This document shows positions 22,319 through 32,800 of a DNA stretch of 35,970 nucleotides, piece after piece. Each line of letters starts with the position of its first letter. Position 1 is the first letter of the stretch. The position numbers and the translations under genes were made by a program. Source of the stretch: Coleofasciculus sp. LEGE 07092 (lineage in GTDB: Bacteria > Cyanobacteriota > Cyanobacteriia > Cyanobacteriales > Coleofasciculaceae); the NCBI RefSeq assembly GCF_015207375.1, contig NZ_JADEWY010000066.1, positions 1 to 35,970 on the forward strand, read 5' to 3'. A model generated the notes under the pieces. It made no database searches. It was not told the origin of the DNA and saw only the letters and a program-made list of their open reading frames with translations.

Positions 22319-24469
22319 CTAAGTGGCTGCCCCCTGCCGCGCTGCTGCGGCTTCGTCTGGATGAATGCCCAAACGGGTGAGATTGATACGACCTTTACCA
22401 TCAATTTCCCGCACTTTGACAATCACTTCATCCCCGACAGCTACCTCATCTTCTACCTTGCCAACGCGGTAGTCTGCCAGTTGGGAAATGTGGATCATCC
22501 CTTCTTTCCCAGGGAGCACTTCTACAAAAGCACCGATGGGAATAATTCGGGTGACGCGACCGACGTAGACATCTCCTTCATACAGCTTGCGCGTCATGCC
22601 TTGAATGATACTGATTGCCTTTTGTGCCTTCTCCGCTTCAATGGCTGAAACCGTTACCGTACCGTCATCTTCGATATCTACTTTGGCACCGGTTTGCTCT
22701 GTAATCCCCTTGATAGTCTTACCACCAGGACCAATGACCAGACCAATCAATTCGGGATCAATCTTGATCGTCAGCAGGCGAGGAGCAAAGGGGGACATCT
22801 CTGGACGGGGCTGGTCAATGGTTGCCAGCATTTTTTCCAGAATATGCAATCGGGCGGGTTTGGCTTGCTGAATGGCTTGAGCCACCGTCTCAATCGGAAG
22901 ACCGGTGATTTTCATGTCCATTTGCAAAGCTGTTATCCCGGTGTCGGTGCCAGCAACTTTGAAGTCCATATCCCCTAAAAAGTCTTCAATCCCTTGAATA
23001 TCGGTGAGAATGCGAACTTCATCCCCTTCCTTAATCAGACCCATCGCCGCACCACTAACGGGTTGAGTAATCGGTACACCAGCATCCATCAGTGCCAGGG
23101 TAGACCCACAAACCGAACCCATAGACGTTGAACCGTTAGAGGAAAGCACTTCCGATACCACTCGGATAACGTAAGGAAAGTCCTCGTGGGGGGGCAAAAC
23201 TGGAATCAGGGCACGTTCTGCCAAAGCTCCGTGACCGATTTCTCGACGACCGGGCGATCGCATAGGTTTGGTTTCACCCACAGAAAACGGTGGGAAGTTA
23301 TAGTGATGCAGGTAGCGTTTTTCTTCCTCTGGGTTCAGGTCATCTAGGAGTTGGGCATCTCCTGGTGTCCCCAAAGTAACAGTAGACATCACCTGAGTTA
23401 GACCCCGGTTAAACAATCCACTTCCATGCACGCGGGCAGGCAAAAGACCTACCCTACACCAAACGGATCGCACTTCATCGAGTTTGCGACCATCGACCCG
23501 AACACCCTCTTCTACAATCTGAGAGCGCATCAGCTTTTTCGTGAGGCTTTTGAACTGCTTGCTCACCGCTTGGGGATCTTCGGTAGCCGCCACTCTCAAA
23601 GGGTCATCTTCTGGCAGTTCGGCGATCGATGTTGCAATCGTACTTTCCTTTATCTCATCTAAGGCAGTATCCCGACCCGTTTTATCCAGGTCATATTTTG
23701 AGAGAACTCCTTTAATAGACTGCGTAGCGCGATCGCGGATAAAGTCCTCCAGTACCGACGACACCTTTGGGGGTTCCTCAACCACCAACTCAATCCCCAG
23801 TTCCTGGATCAAGCTTTGCTGTGCGGCAATCAAATCCTGTACCGCTTCATAACCAAATTCGATCGCCTCAATAATGTCCTGTTCTGGCAGTTGGTTGGCA
23901 GCAGCTTCCACCATAATCACCCCATTGGGGGAACCCGCGACCACTAAATCCAAATCGCCCGTATCAATTTCTCGGTAAGTTGGGTTAATAATAAAATCAT
24001 CCCCCACTAACCCCACTCGCACGGCTGCCATGGGTCCGTAGAATGGAATTCGGGCTTGCAATACGGCAATCGAAGCCCCCGTTACTGCCAAAACATCGGG
24101 CGGCACTTGTTCATCCATTGACAAGGTTGTTGCTACGATCTGAATATCATCTCGCAGCCAATTGGGGAACAATGGGCGCAGGGGGCGATCAATCAGACGG
24201 CTGGTGAGCGTCACCTTCTCCGGAGGGCGTCCTTCTCGGCGCAGAAACCCACCGGGAATTCGACCAGCCGCGTAAAGTCTTTCCTCGTAGTCCACCAACA
24301 AGGGAAGAAAATCTATACCTTCTCTGCCCGCAGAGCGAGTCGCCGTCACCAAAACGGCAGTATCTCCTGACTCAATTAGTACGGAACCACCAGCTTGTGG
24401 CGCTAGCAAACCTACTTTCAGCCGAATATCTCGTCCGTCAAAAGATATTGACTTGTCTATCTCTACCAT
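22319..24469 (-). CDS. pnp: Polyribonucleotide nucleotidyltransferase (PNPase)
   Basis: 3'-5' phosphorolytic exoribonuclease of the cytoplasm, 716 residues, normal for cyanobacteria. Two RNase PH domains fill the first 550 residues (VLVTATRS and [15 protein letters not shown] are recognisable). The KH domain starts with [14 protein letters not shown] (about 573-586), and the S1 domain, with [19 protein letters not shown], covers about 635-703. The ATG at 24469 ([15 protein letters not shown]) is chosen because the 40 residues that could be read upstream have no family match and begin at a GTG. The ribosome binding site AAGAAGG lies rather far ahead. It is divergent from the helicase gene. A hairpin lies after the stop. 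Confidence 0.96.
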   Translation of the reverse strand: MVEIDKSISFDGRDIRLKVGLLAPQAGGSVLIESGDTAVLVTATRSAGREGIDFLPLLVDYEERLYAAGRIPGGFLRREGRPPEKVTLTSRLIDRPLRPLFPNWLRDDIQIVATTLSMDEQVPPDVLAVTGASIAVLQARIPFYGPMAAVRVGLVGDDFIINPTYREIDTGDLDLVVAGSPNGVIMVEAAANQLPEQDIIEAIEFGYEAVQDLIAAQQSLIQELGIELVVEEPPKVSSVLEDFIRDRATQSIKGVLSKYDLDKTGRDTALDEIKESTIATSIAELPEDDPLRVAATEDPQAVSKQFKSLTKKLMRSQIVEEGVRVDGRKLDEVRSVWCRVGLLPARVHGSGLFNRGLTQVMSTVTLGTPGDAQLLDDLNPEEEKRYLHHYNFPPFSVGETKPMRSPGRREIGHGALAERALIPVLPPHEDFPYVIRVVSEVLSSNGSTSMGSVCGSTLALMDAGVPITQPVSGAAMGLIKEGDEVRILTDIQGIEDFLGDMDFKVAGTDTGITALQMDMKITGLPIETVAQAIQQAKPARLHILEKMLATIDQPRPEMSPFAPRLLTIKIDPELIGLVIGPGGKTIKGITEQTGAKVDIEDDGTVTVSAIEAEKAQKAISIIQGMTRKLYEGDVYVGRVTRIIPIGAFVEVLPGKEGMIHISQLADYRVGKVEDEVAVGDEVIVKVREIDGKGRINLTRLGIHPDEAAAARQGAAT

Positions 24470-24633
24470 TCGGTACTTTACCCTTCTTCCTTTATCATCT
24501 TTTTTTCTCTGTCGCAATCCTAGCACTTCTCTACTATGGCTGCTTTGAGGGACATAGCAGTCATCGAAAGCCCCAAAAAAATCCCTCACTAGAGTAATAA
24601 GCTAGCAGTTGACAACCCACCGTTAAAAAAAAT

Positions 24634-24650
24634 GAAGCGATGTTCGCTTC
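24634..24650. repeat. Small hairpin between pnp and the helicase gene
   Basis: GAAGCGA and TCGCTTC form a perfect 7-base stem around TGT. Eight A residues precede it at 24625-24632, which makes a terminator-like shape on the minus strand, but no minus-strand gene lies immediately upstream. It is in the 5' leader of the helicase gene or its promoter. Confidence 0.5.
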
Positions 24651-24677
24651 TCGTATAAATCTTACAAATCTTTAAGC

Positions 24678-27600
24678 ATGGCGATTTTACATGGTAGTTG
24701 GATAACGGGTGAAAATAGCGGTCATTTGTTTATTTGGGGAGAAATATGGCGCACGATGTCCTCTGTAGAATCCCCTCCAGGAAATGGGGCTTTGTTGCAT
24801 CCGTTTGCCATGACAGAAGCAGACTACATAGCTTTTTTAAATTCTCAGCATCTACCTATAGGAAGATTTTTGGAAGTATCTGAGAATGGAAATTCAGGAA
24901 CTAACAACCGATGGCAGGCACAAATTCTAACCCTACCGACTCAAACCCTATCTCCAGACACATCAGCTTACCCTGTACTGTCTGTCAAAATGCCTGTAGA
25001 AGAGACAGAGCAGTTGAAACTGAAGCCCTGGAAAATTGAGGGGTTCTATCTGGAACCGTTAGAAGCCGTACAATTTTTGCAAGCGCTACCCTTAAGCTCT
25101 TTTCAAGACTCAACCACCTTCGTAGGAGAAGACTTGCTATTTTGGGCGCAGGTGTGTCGGTGGAGTTTAGACTTGCTGACGCGGTGCAAATTTTTACCCG
25201 GACTATACCGCCAACCTGACGGTGAGGCAGTGGCTTGTTGGCAACCTCTCCTTGATAGTGCCCTAGACCAAGCTCGTTTAGCTAAGTTTACCCAACGTAT
25301 GCCCTCTGCTTGTCGAGCTTATGCGGAATGGCAGACAAGGGAGATAGGGGAAAATATTCCCAACTCCCCATTCCCAACTCCCGACTCCCCCCAAGAATTA
25401 CTGCTGAGATTCTTGTGTAGTGCCATTGACGTGCAAGTGCGTCATTGGGGGGAGTCGGGATCTCTGCCAACGGCAGCATCGCCGATACCAGAATGGTTGC
25501 GATCGCTCTCTACAGAGTCTGATAGCCTGGATGTTGAACCTACGGCTGTCGCTCGTCTAGAAACCGCTCTGCAAAGTTGGACGACGCCGATACAAGAACA
25601 CCTTGTCACGCCAACATCTGGCGAACTCACCCAAAATCTATTTCGCACCTGCTTTGTGTTGCAACCACCAGAGTCAGATGAAAGCAATTGGCGATTGGAC
25701 TATTGCCTGCAAGCCGTTGACAACCCAGAGGTTTTAGTTGAAGCCAAGATGATTTGGCGTCAGTCAGTGGAGCGACTAGAGTATCAGGGGCGGACGATTA
25801 AACTGCCCCAGGAGACGTTTCTTAAAGGGTTAGGATTAGCGTCCCGCCTCTATCCTGCCATCGAACCCAGCTTGCACGAACGAGTTCCCTCTTTTTCTGA
25901 ACTTACGCCAGTTCAGGTATACGAGTTTATCAAAGCGAGTGCGTGGCGACTGCAAGATAGTGGCTTGGGAATTATCCTACCACCAGGATTAGCACCTGGA
26001 GCCGGAGCCAGACGTTTAGGCGTTAGCATTAAGGCAGAAGTACCATCCAAGAAAAACGAGCGTTTGGGGTTACAAAGCCTGCTGAAGTTCAAGTGGGAAC
26101 TGGCAATTGGCGATCAAACCATCTCGAAAAAAGAATTTGATCGCTTGATGGCGCAGAAGTCGCCCTTAGTGGAAGTGAATGGCGAATGGATAGCCTTACA
26201 ACCCTCTGATGTTCGTGCTGCACAAACAATGTTGGCAGCATCAAAAGAGCAGATGAACCTGTCAGTAGAAGACGCCCTACGCCTGAGTACGGGGGATACC
26301 ACTACTTTAGGAAAACTGCCCGTTGTTAAATTTGAAGCATCTGGGGCATTACAAGAGTTGATTGCTAATCTTACGGGCAATCAGACGGTTGAATTGATTG
26401 AGATACCTGAAAGTTTTAATGGAACCTTACGACCTTACCAGCTAAGGGGTGTGAGTTGGTTAGCCTTTCTGGAACGGTGGGGCATGGGTGCCTGTTTAGC
26501 GGATGACATGGGATTGGGTAAAACGCCTCAGCTTATTGCTTTTCTGCTACATCTTAAAGAGCAGGAGGAATTAGGAGAACCTACGTTAGTGGTTTGTCCA
26601 ACTTCAGTTCTAGGAAATTGGGAACGGGAGGTTAAAAGATTTGCACCCACTCTCAAAGCCATTGTTCACCACGGGGACAAACGACCAAAAGGAAAGGCAT
26701 TTGTCAAAGCGGTTAAAGATAAGGATATGGTGATTACCAGCTATCCCCTGGTGTATCGAGATGCCACAGCACTAGAGCAAGTATCCTGGCGGGGAGTGGT
26801 ACTGGATGAGGCACAAAATATCAAGAATCCAGGGGCAAAGCAGTCTCAGGCAGTACGGGGACTCCCGACTGAATTTCGCATTGCCTTAACAGGTACGCCT
26901 GTGGAGAACCGCTTATCGGAGTTGTGGTCAATTTTAGATTTTCTCAATCCAGCATATCTGGGCGATCGCCAATTTTTCCAACGACGGTTTGCTATGCCGA
27001 TTGAGAAGTTTGGGGACAGGGATTCATTGCAAACTTTGCGATCGCTCGTTCAACCCTTTATTCTCCGCCGCTTGAAGACCGATAAGACTATCATTCAAGA
27101 CTTGCCAGAGAAACAAGAAATGACTGTATTTTGCGGTCTTTCCGCAGAACAGGCAACCTTGTATCAAAAATTAGTAGATGAGTCGTTAGTTGAAATTGAA
27201 GCGGCTGAAGGGATTAAGCGAAAAGGATTAATTTTGACCTTGCTATTACGACTCAAGCAAGTGTGTAATCATCCGGCACAATTGTTAAAGGAGAAACAGC
27301 TCAAGGATGCCAAGCGTTCGGGGAAAGTGCTGCGCTTGCAGGAAATGCTAGAAGAGGCAATTTCTGAAGGCGATCGCGCCTTAATCTTCACCCAATTTGC
27401 TGAGTGGGGCAAACTCCTACAACCTTATCTAGAAAAACAATTAGGCGGGGAAATCTTATTCCTCTATGGAGCAACCCGCAAAAACCAACGAGAGGAGATG
27501 ATTGACCGTTTCCAAAACGATCCCGAAGGACCGCGTATCCTGATTCTCTCCCTAAAAGCCGGTGGCACGGGACTGAACCTAACCAGAGCTAATCATGTTT

Positions 27601-27863
27601 TCCACATCGATCGCTGGTGGAACCCCGCTGTGGAAAATCAAGCAACGGATCGGGCTTTCCGAATCGGTCAAACCCGCAATGTACAGGTGCATAAGTTTGT
27701 TTGTAACGGCACGTTGGAGGAGAAGATCAACGATATTATTGAAAGTAAGAAGCAGTTAGCCGAACAAACTGTGGAAGCCGGGGAAAACTGGGTGACAGAA
27801 ATGGATACTAATCAATTGCGATCGCTTCTACTCCTTGACCGGAATGCTGTGATTGATGAATAG
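24678..27863 (+). CDS. SNF2-family DEAD/DEAH-box helicase
   Basis: Large Swi2/Snf2-type ATPase of 1,061 residues, cytoplasmic. The N-terminal half carries the SNF2-associated region of bacterial homologues. The ATPase core has DMGLGKT (Walker A, near residue 610), VVLDEAQNIKNP (Walker B, near 705), LTGTPVENRLSELWSILDFL (motif III, near 736), SLKAGGTGLNLT (near 960) and DRAFRIGQTRNVQVHKF (motif VI, near 990). In Walker A the usual GKT is followed by PQ instead of a more common TQ/VQ. Such proteins move along or remodel DNA-protein complexes; the role in cyanobacteria is not known. A heptamer repeat encodes NIPNSPFPTPDSP at about residues 225-238 in frame. Downstream, on the same strand, is a SWIM zinc-finger gene, a frequent companion. 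Confidence 0.92.
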   Translation: MAILHGSWITGENSGHLFIWGEIWRTMSSVESPPGNGALLHPFAMTEADYIAFLNSQHLPIGRFLEVSENGNSGTNNRWQAQILTLPTQTLSPDTSAYPVLSVKMPVEETEQLKLKPWKIEGFYLEPLEAVQFLQALPLSSFQDSTTFVGEDLLFWAQVCRWSLDLLTRCKFLPGLYRQPDGEAVACWQPLLDSALDQARLAKFTQRMPSACRAYAEWQTREIGENIPNSPFPTPDSPQELLLRFLCSAIDVQVRHWGESGSLPTAASPIPEWLRSLSTESDSLDVEPTAVARLETALQSWTTPIQEHLVTPTSGELTQNLFRTCFVLQPPESDESNWRLDYCLQAVDNPEVLVEAKMIWRQSVERLEYQGRTIKLPQETFLKGLGLASRLYPAIEPSLHERVPSFSELTPVQVYEFIKASAWRLQDSGLGIILPPGLAPGAGARRLGVSIKAEVPSKKNERLGLQSLLKFKWELAIGDQTISKKEFDRLMAQKSPLVEVNGEWIALQPSDVRAAQTMLAASKEQMNLSVEDALRLSTGDTTTLGKLPVVKFEASGALQELIANLTGNQTVELIEIPESFNGTLRPYQLRGVSWLAFLERWGMGACLADDMGLGKTPQLIAFLLHLKEQEELGEPTLVVCPTSVLGNWEREVKRFAPTLKAIVHHGDKRPKGKAFVKAVKDKDMVITSYPLVYRDATALEQVSWRGVVLDEAQNIKNPGAKQSQAVRGLPTEFRIALTGTPVENRLSELWSILDFLNPAYLGDRQFFQRRFAMPIEKFGDRDSLQTLRSLVQPFILRRLKTDKTIIQDLPEKQEMTVFCGLSAEQATLYQKLVDESLVEIEAAEGIKRKGLILTLLLRLKQVCNHPAQLLKEKQLKDAKRSGKVLRLQEMLEEAISEGDRALIFTQFAEWGKLLQPYLEKQLGGEILFLYGATRKNQREEMIDRFQNDPEGPRILILSLKAGGTGLNLTRANHVFHIDRWWNPAVENQATDRAFRIGQTRNVQVHKFVCNGTLEEKINDIIESKKQLAEQTVEAGENWVTEMDTNQLRSLLLLDRNAVIDE
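25359..25386. repeat. Heptanucleotide repeat inside the helicase gene
   Basis: Four tandem heptamers, CCCAACT, CCCCATT, CCCAACT and CCCGACT. The reading frame passes through them. Similar CCCTACT heptamers occur at 1631-1651, and this repeat class is known from filamentous cyanobacteria. Confidence 0.75.
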
Positions 27864-27932
27864 TTATTTGTACTTTGTAAAATCGATAACTAATGAGATT
27901 AAATCTGTTAGCATCGGAATACTATTTTTTTT

Positions 27933-28024
27933 AACGCAAAGGTGCGCAGAGGATAACGCAGAGGTTTGGGAGGTAGTGTGTTAGGGGAAATGAGATGAGT
28001 AATGAGTAATTAGTAATGAGTAAT
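27933..28024. repeat. Repeat cluster ahead of the SWIM gene, with four GAGTAAT heptamers
   Basis: A stretch with AACGCA and CGCAGAGG motifs repeated (27933-27964) is followed by GAGTAAT, GAGTAAT, TAGTAAT, GAGTAAT in tandem at 27997-28024. The last heptamer runs into the start codon at 28023-28025. Confidence 0.7.
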
Positions 28025-28844
28025 GAATAACTACGAAATTGAAGCTCCTGCTTGGTGGGTACAACGCTGGAACGATTTACTCAACTCTTATCGCTTCAAA
28101 AAGCGGTTGGAACGAGCCAGAAAATATGCCAAAGAAGGTAATATTCTGGGTATTGATTTTAAAGGTCCGCAGGTGTTGGCACGAGTCCAAGGTACTGCAC
28201 CAGAACCCTACGAAGTGTCTCTTTCTATTGACCCGTTTACTGATGAAGATTGGGGATATGTGGTAGACACTATGGCGCAACAAGCGCTTTACTCGGCGCA
28301 GTTACTAGCGGGAGAGATGCCAGAAGATATTGAAAAAGTATTCACTGCCAATGGGTTGAGCTTATTTCCATTCACGCTTTCTGATATCCATTCTCGGTGT
28401 AGTTGCCCTGACCCCCAAAACCCCTGCAAGCATATTGGAGCCGTGTACTATCAATTAGGCGATCGCTTTAGCGAAGACCCCTTTGTATTATTTCAGTTGC
28501 GGGGACGTACTAAAGAGCAAATTCTCGATGATTTGCGTCGGTTGCGGAGTACGGAAGTTGGGAAGCAGAAGAGTAAGGGAACACAGGAGCAAGGGAGCAG
28601 GGGAGAGGAAGGAGCGAAATCTGCTGCCATGCCGTTGGATATTGAGGGTTTTTGGCAGTACAACGAGCCATTAGATCCATCATTAGTAGTAATTGCGCCT
28701 CCAGCAGACAATCACACAGTGCTAGATGTTTTGGGAACAATTCCCTTAACTGAAGCTAATACTCGTTTGATACAGTATTTCAGGGAGGTTTATCAAACCG
28801 TGAGTCAGCAGGCAGTGATGGCGGCGCTGAATCGGGAATACTGA
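28023..28844 (+). CDS. SWIM zinc-finger protein
   Basis: Protein of 273 residues with a SWIM zinc finger: C126, C128, C135 and H137 in RCSCPDPQNPCKHIGAVYY, matching CxCx(n)CxH. SWIM domains bind DNA or proteins. The N-terminal 120 residues form the domain usual in bacterial partners of SNF2 helicases, which supports a joint complex with the gene 159 bases upstream. Residues 181-198 (KQKSKGTQEQGSRGEEGA) are a low-complexity linker that looks repeat-derived. The start codon lies in the last of four GAGTAAT heptamers and no good ribosome binding site precedes it, so translation may start poorly or depend on the repeats. The start is the first ATG compatible with the family N-terminus (WWVQRW at 11-16). 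Confidence 0.88.
   Translation: MNNYEIEAPAWWVQRWNDLLNSYRFKKRLERARKYAKEGNILGIDFKGPQVLARVQGTAPEPYEVSLSIDPFTDEDWGYVVDTMAQQALYSAQLLAGEMPEDIEKVFTANGLSLFPFTLSDIHSRCSCPDPQNPCKHIGAVYYQLGDRFSEDPFVLFQLRGRTKEQILDDLRRLRSTEVGKQKSKGTQEQGSRGEEGAKSAAMPLDIEGFWQYNEPLDPSLVVIAPPADNHTVLDVLGTIPLTEANTRLIQYFREVYQTVSQQAVMAALNREY
28563..28616. repeat. Purine-rich low-complexity stretch in the SWIM gene
   Basis: AGGAGCAAGGGAGCAGGGG-like sequence reads as a Gln/Gly/Glu/Lys-rich linker. It resembles the GGGACAAG-type intergenic repeats of this genome and is probably a repeat that entered the gene in frame. Confidence 0.5.
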
Positions 28845-28873
28845 GAACTCCTCGATTTTCTAAATTGAGGGTT
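28845..28873 (+). terminator. Possible weak terminator after the SWIM gene
   Basis: GAACTCCTCGAT and ATTGAGGGTTC can pair imperfectly right after the stop. There is no T-run. Weak evidence. Confidence 0.25.
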
Positions 28874-28944
28874 CTTCAATCGGCAAGGTTTCGTGTGACC
28901 TACTGCCTCCGACTTCCTTACTTCTTGAAGACTTCTAGGCAGAA

Positions 28945-29199
28945 TTGCTCCAAATTACCGAAGTTGAGAGTATTTCCCGTGCCGATCTGATAATGGCTGG
29001 AACCAATGACTTCGAGTACTTGAAGTTCGAGCGTCGGCGGATATGTGCAACATCTGGTGTAGAAGCACTCTATTTTGCCTCGCCAGAGGATGTCATTTTA
29101 AACAAATTGCGGTGGGGAAAGCGATCGCGCTCCGAAAAACAATGGCGTGATGTGTTGGGAGTATTGAAAGTACAGTCATCTGTACTCCTTTCACCGTGA
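28945..29199 (+). pseudogene. Remnant of a nucleotidyltransferase-type hypothetical protein
   Basis: An 84-codon frame with only a TTG to start it and a TAG three codons before that. The segment ASPEDVILNKLRWG followed by SEKQWRDVLGVLKVQ is the conserved C-terminal part of small nucleotidyltransferase-like hypothetical proteins (about 150-200 residues) common in cyanobacteria. The N-terminal catalytic part is missing and the frame stops soon after VLKVQ, before the usual tail. It is therefore best seen as a decayed gene. The remaining sequence from 28874 to 28944 holds nothing I can identify. Confidence 0.55.
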
Positions 29200-29214
29200 G
29201 AATCCCTCTAGTCC

Positions 29215-29685
29215 CTATTTCTCGAACACTCCAATTTCTCGGAAGATTGGCATCAAGAGTTCGACATCCAAGACAAAAATGGTTAGCTGGGTTCCGTCTT
29301 GGGGAATCACTGCAACATGACTGGCAATGTCTAAGGTATCGGCACGACGATAGGACTCGGGTAAAATGCGGATTGTAGATAAGGGTACATCCATTAATAC
29401 TGGGGTATCAGTAACCGGAATGCCATAGAGTTCACCTGTTGTATTTTGAACAATGACGAGATAACCGATAGAGTCAGATTCGCGGGTTGAGTCAGATTTA
29501 AAGAATCGCCGATAAAGATCGACAACGGTGACTTCTTGATCGCCAACATGAGTGATACCCACATAGTTAACGCGACTCCCGTAAATAGGTGTTTGATTAA
29601 AAATTTTGTGGACTGACTCAATCGGTAACGCTAGATTGAGGCTACCGATGCGAAAGACGATTAATTTAAGAGAGGATTCGAGCAT
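29215..29685 (-). CDS. CheW-like signalling adaptor
   Basis: CheW-domain protein of 156 residues that should couple receptors to a CheA-type kinase at the membrane array. KLIVFRIGSLNLALPIESVHKIF (7-29, shown in part: FRIGSLNLALPIE) is the start of the domain; GITHVGDQEVTVVDLYRRFF is the central part with the Asp-Leu-Tyr stretch typical of CheW. It is the third gene of the array and follows the CheA-type gene by 124 bases across an imperfect inverted repeat. In most cyanobacterial pilus-control operons the CheW gene precedes the receptor gene, so a CheW behind the kinase is likely a second adaptor or one specialised for this receptor. ATG at 29685. Confidence 0.85.
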   Translation of the reverse strand: MLESSLKLIVFRIGSLNLALPIESVHKIFNQTPIYGSRVNYVGITHVGDQEVTVVDLYRRFFKSDSTRESDSIGYLVIVQNTTGELYGIPVTDTPVLMDVPLSTIRILPESYRRADTLDIASHVAVIPQDGTQLTIFVLDVELLMPIFREIGVFEK

Positions 29686-29699
29686 GGAATACAGTATGG

Positions 29700-29770
29700 G
29701 CGAAAGGGGAAGGATAAAAGGGTAAAGAAACTTAAAATAACACCTTTACCCTTTCCCCTTTAACCTTGTC
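29700..29770. repeat. Imperfect inverted repeat between the CheA-type and CheW genes
   Basis: AAAGGGGAAGGATAAAAGGG (about 29703-29722) and CCCTTTCCCCTTTAACCTT (about 29750-29769) are partly complementary. It may form a hairpin that lowers read-through into cheW. Purine-rich repeats are common in this genome, so function is uncertain. Confidence 0.5.
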
Positions 29771-29809
29771 CCAATTGATTAAGTCTGTCATTTTGTTTGA
29801 ACATTGGTA

Positions 29810-32800
29810 TCAGACTGGGCTGGGTTTGGCTTCGCTAACACTCTTTTTACTCGTGATGATGTCTTTAATTGCTCTGATAAATTCTTGCTCAATGTAAGGC
29901 TTAATAAAGTAAGCCGTAGCACCCAGTTGCATTGCCAGCGCTCGATGCTTGTCATTACTGCGGGAGGTGAGCATCACGACAGGAATTTTGGAGAACTGAG
30001 GGTTTTGGCGGCGCTGGCTCAAAAACTCAAAGCCATTCATATTCGGCATTTCAACATCACAAACCATAAGCTGCACCGATGAACTTTGCTGCAACTGTTC
30101 GAGTGCTTCCCATCCATCTCGTGCTTGTAAGACTCGAAAACCCGCCCCTTCTAAGGTGAGGGCTAGGGTACGGCGTAGGGTAGCTGCATCATCGATGACT
30201 AACACAGTCGGTGTTTGAGCCGTTTTAATGCCCATTCTGGTTGGATACATCGGGGAGTTTTGACGGACATTCAACGTTGATTGAGAACCGGTATTGCTCA
30301 CCGTTGTACTTCGATCCAAAAGTCGATCGAGCAAGACAGCCCCATCCATAACTGGAATCAAACTGCCATCCCCCAAGATGGTACAACCATAGGTATAACT
30401 AGGGGCGGCGATCGCAGCTCCAAACGGTTTGATCACCAGTTCTTGCTCAGTCACAAGGCGATCAACTTCCAGGGCAATCACCTGCTGTTCCCGGCGAAGT
30501 ACCAACAGGGGCAGCGCCCAATCCTTTGGAGAGGGGACTGCCAGCAGTGCCTTACTCGCAGATGTTTCTAGCAACGGACAAGCATACTCTAAAAGTTCAG
30601 CGAGTCGATAGGTGGGGACAAGTTCTTCCCGCCAGTGCAAAAACTGCCGTGTCCCCGATTGTTTGAGCCGAGCGGCTGTGGGAATAATAATTTCTTCAAT
30701 GCTATCGGACGGTAACGCCAAGGCAGTGGAACCAACGAAGCAAACCAATAATTTAGTAATCGTCAGCGTTAGGGGTAGACGCAGGGTAAACGTAGTTCCC
30801 TGTCCCGGTGAAGAGGTGACCGCAATCGTGCCTTTGAGCTGACGCAGTTGCAGGCGCACCACATCCAGCCCTACCCCACGTCCAGAAATTTCACTCACCT
30901 GAGACGCTGTGGAAAATCCTGGCTCAAAAATGAAGTCATATAGGCGCTCGTCAGAAATTCCAGCCAGTTTTTGGACGGACAACAATCCCTTGTCAATAGC
31001 TTTACGAGCAATACGCTCCCGATCTAGTCCTTGACCATCATCCCTGATTTCAATGAAGGTTTGACTGCCCTTATGGTAGGCACGAATTTCAATTTGCCCT
31101 TGCTCAGGTTTCCCTTGCTGCACTCTAACCTCTGGGGGTTCGATACCATGATCGAAGGCATTGCGAAGTAAATGCAGCAGCGGATCGTAGAGTTTTTCTA
31201 AAACCGCTTTGTCAACCAAAACACTCGTACCACTTAGTTTCAAACTGACGGGTTTGTGGTAAGTAGCCGATAAATCTCGCAACACCCTCGGAAAACGGCG
31301 CAGTACTTCCCCCAACGGCAGCATCCTCGCCCACATCAACTCATCCCGCAGGTGAGTCAGCATTTGTCGTTGCTGTTCAATGGTTTGATCCGATACCTTA
31401 GCGAATAAGGTAATATCATCAACCGCTTCTTCAAGCTGCACCGTTTCTTCCAAGAGTTCTTGTAGCTGAGAGTGCAAGACTCCGTAACTGTCCATTTCTA
31501 GGGAGTCAAAATCAGCCAAGGTGGGAAGAATTCCATAGTTGGAACTTGGGCGAGCCACTAGCATCTGGTCGGATAACTCCCGAATATCACCCACCAAATT
31601 CTGAAATCGGCTAAATCGATTCAGCAGCTCTCGAACGGTTCTTTGGAGTTGTTCATTTTGAAGGGCAAGACCATTACGATTAATCGCAAGTTCACCCACC
31701 TTATTATTCATCCGTTCCAGTCGGTCTAAGTTCACCCGCACTGAAAAGTTAGACGTGGAGGAAGCTTTAACTCGGTTGGGTTCTTTGCCACTTGCATCTC
31801 GCTGATGCCGCGATTTGGATGGTTTTGGTGCGGTCGGAGAATGGGTAAGATTGGGCAGAGATGTCAACGTAGCAGTGTCTTGGATAGCGGGTAGTTCGTT
31901 AAAGAGCTGCTCAATCGAATGCACAGCAGCTTCCAGAGTCTCTGGTGTATCGGTATCGGAGAGGGACTCAGGAGAAGCAGGAGCAAGCAAGCGATCGCTC
32001 TTGGCGGTACGCTTCGCGTAATCCCGTGGCTCATTGATGCCAAGAAGTCGCTGCCCTTCTTGAACGGCTGCCTCAGTCACCGATAAGGAATCAGCAACCA
32101 ATTCCCCCTCAATAATTGCCAAGGGGTTGGTAGTGTCAGTCCCCAGAGACATAAACTCTGGTGTTTCTACACCATTGCCAAAAATCTCTTCTAGAGAAAT
32201 ACTGAACGTCTCCTCTAATTCTGGCTCTGGCTCGGCATTTTGGTATAACGTGGCAGGTTCTGCAAGTTCTGGGTAAGCCTCGATATCCATCTCAGCAATA
32301 GCAGCACCGTTGCCAAACACGTCCTCTAGGGAGAGTAGACTTTCGTCTGAATCGGCAATCCTAGAGTAATCAGGTGAGACAAACTCGGTGGCTGACCGAT
32401 CTGCCAAGGCGACTAACGCCTCAGAAGGGCTTCCCCCTTGGATCAAATCCCCTGCAAGTACGGCTTGTTGACCTGCGTGAAAATCAGCTAAAGCCAGTTG
32501 AGTAATTTCTAAAGCCCGGTTGGGATGAGCATCTAAGGCACGTTGGGCTGTTTGAGCGATCGCTGCAAATCCTGGCAGGTTCAGTAACTCGGCAAATCCA
32601 GCAAACACCTGGGCTTGAGCCCGTAATTCTCCTGCCACCTGATATTCTTGAGGATGAGCCACAACCGTAGCGAGGCGTTCGAGCCCCTCTGTCACATCCA
32701 CTTCAAAGATAGACACGGTCATATCGATGCCCAATTCCGCTGAACTGGGGATGTAACTTTCAGTTTGGGTTAGGGCATCTCCCAGTCGTTCCTCGATTTG

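Noticed and set aside
23430..23465. Repeat-like GGGCAGGC sequence inside pnp
   Set aside because: It codes for conserved PNPase residues (LLPARVHG), so similarity to the intergenic repeat at 750-822 is by chance.
24470..24589. Longer PNPase starting at a GTG at 24589
   Set aside because: The added 40 residues do not resemble any PNPase N-terminus; MVEIDKS fits the family.
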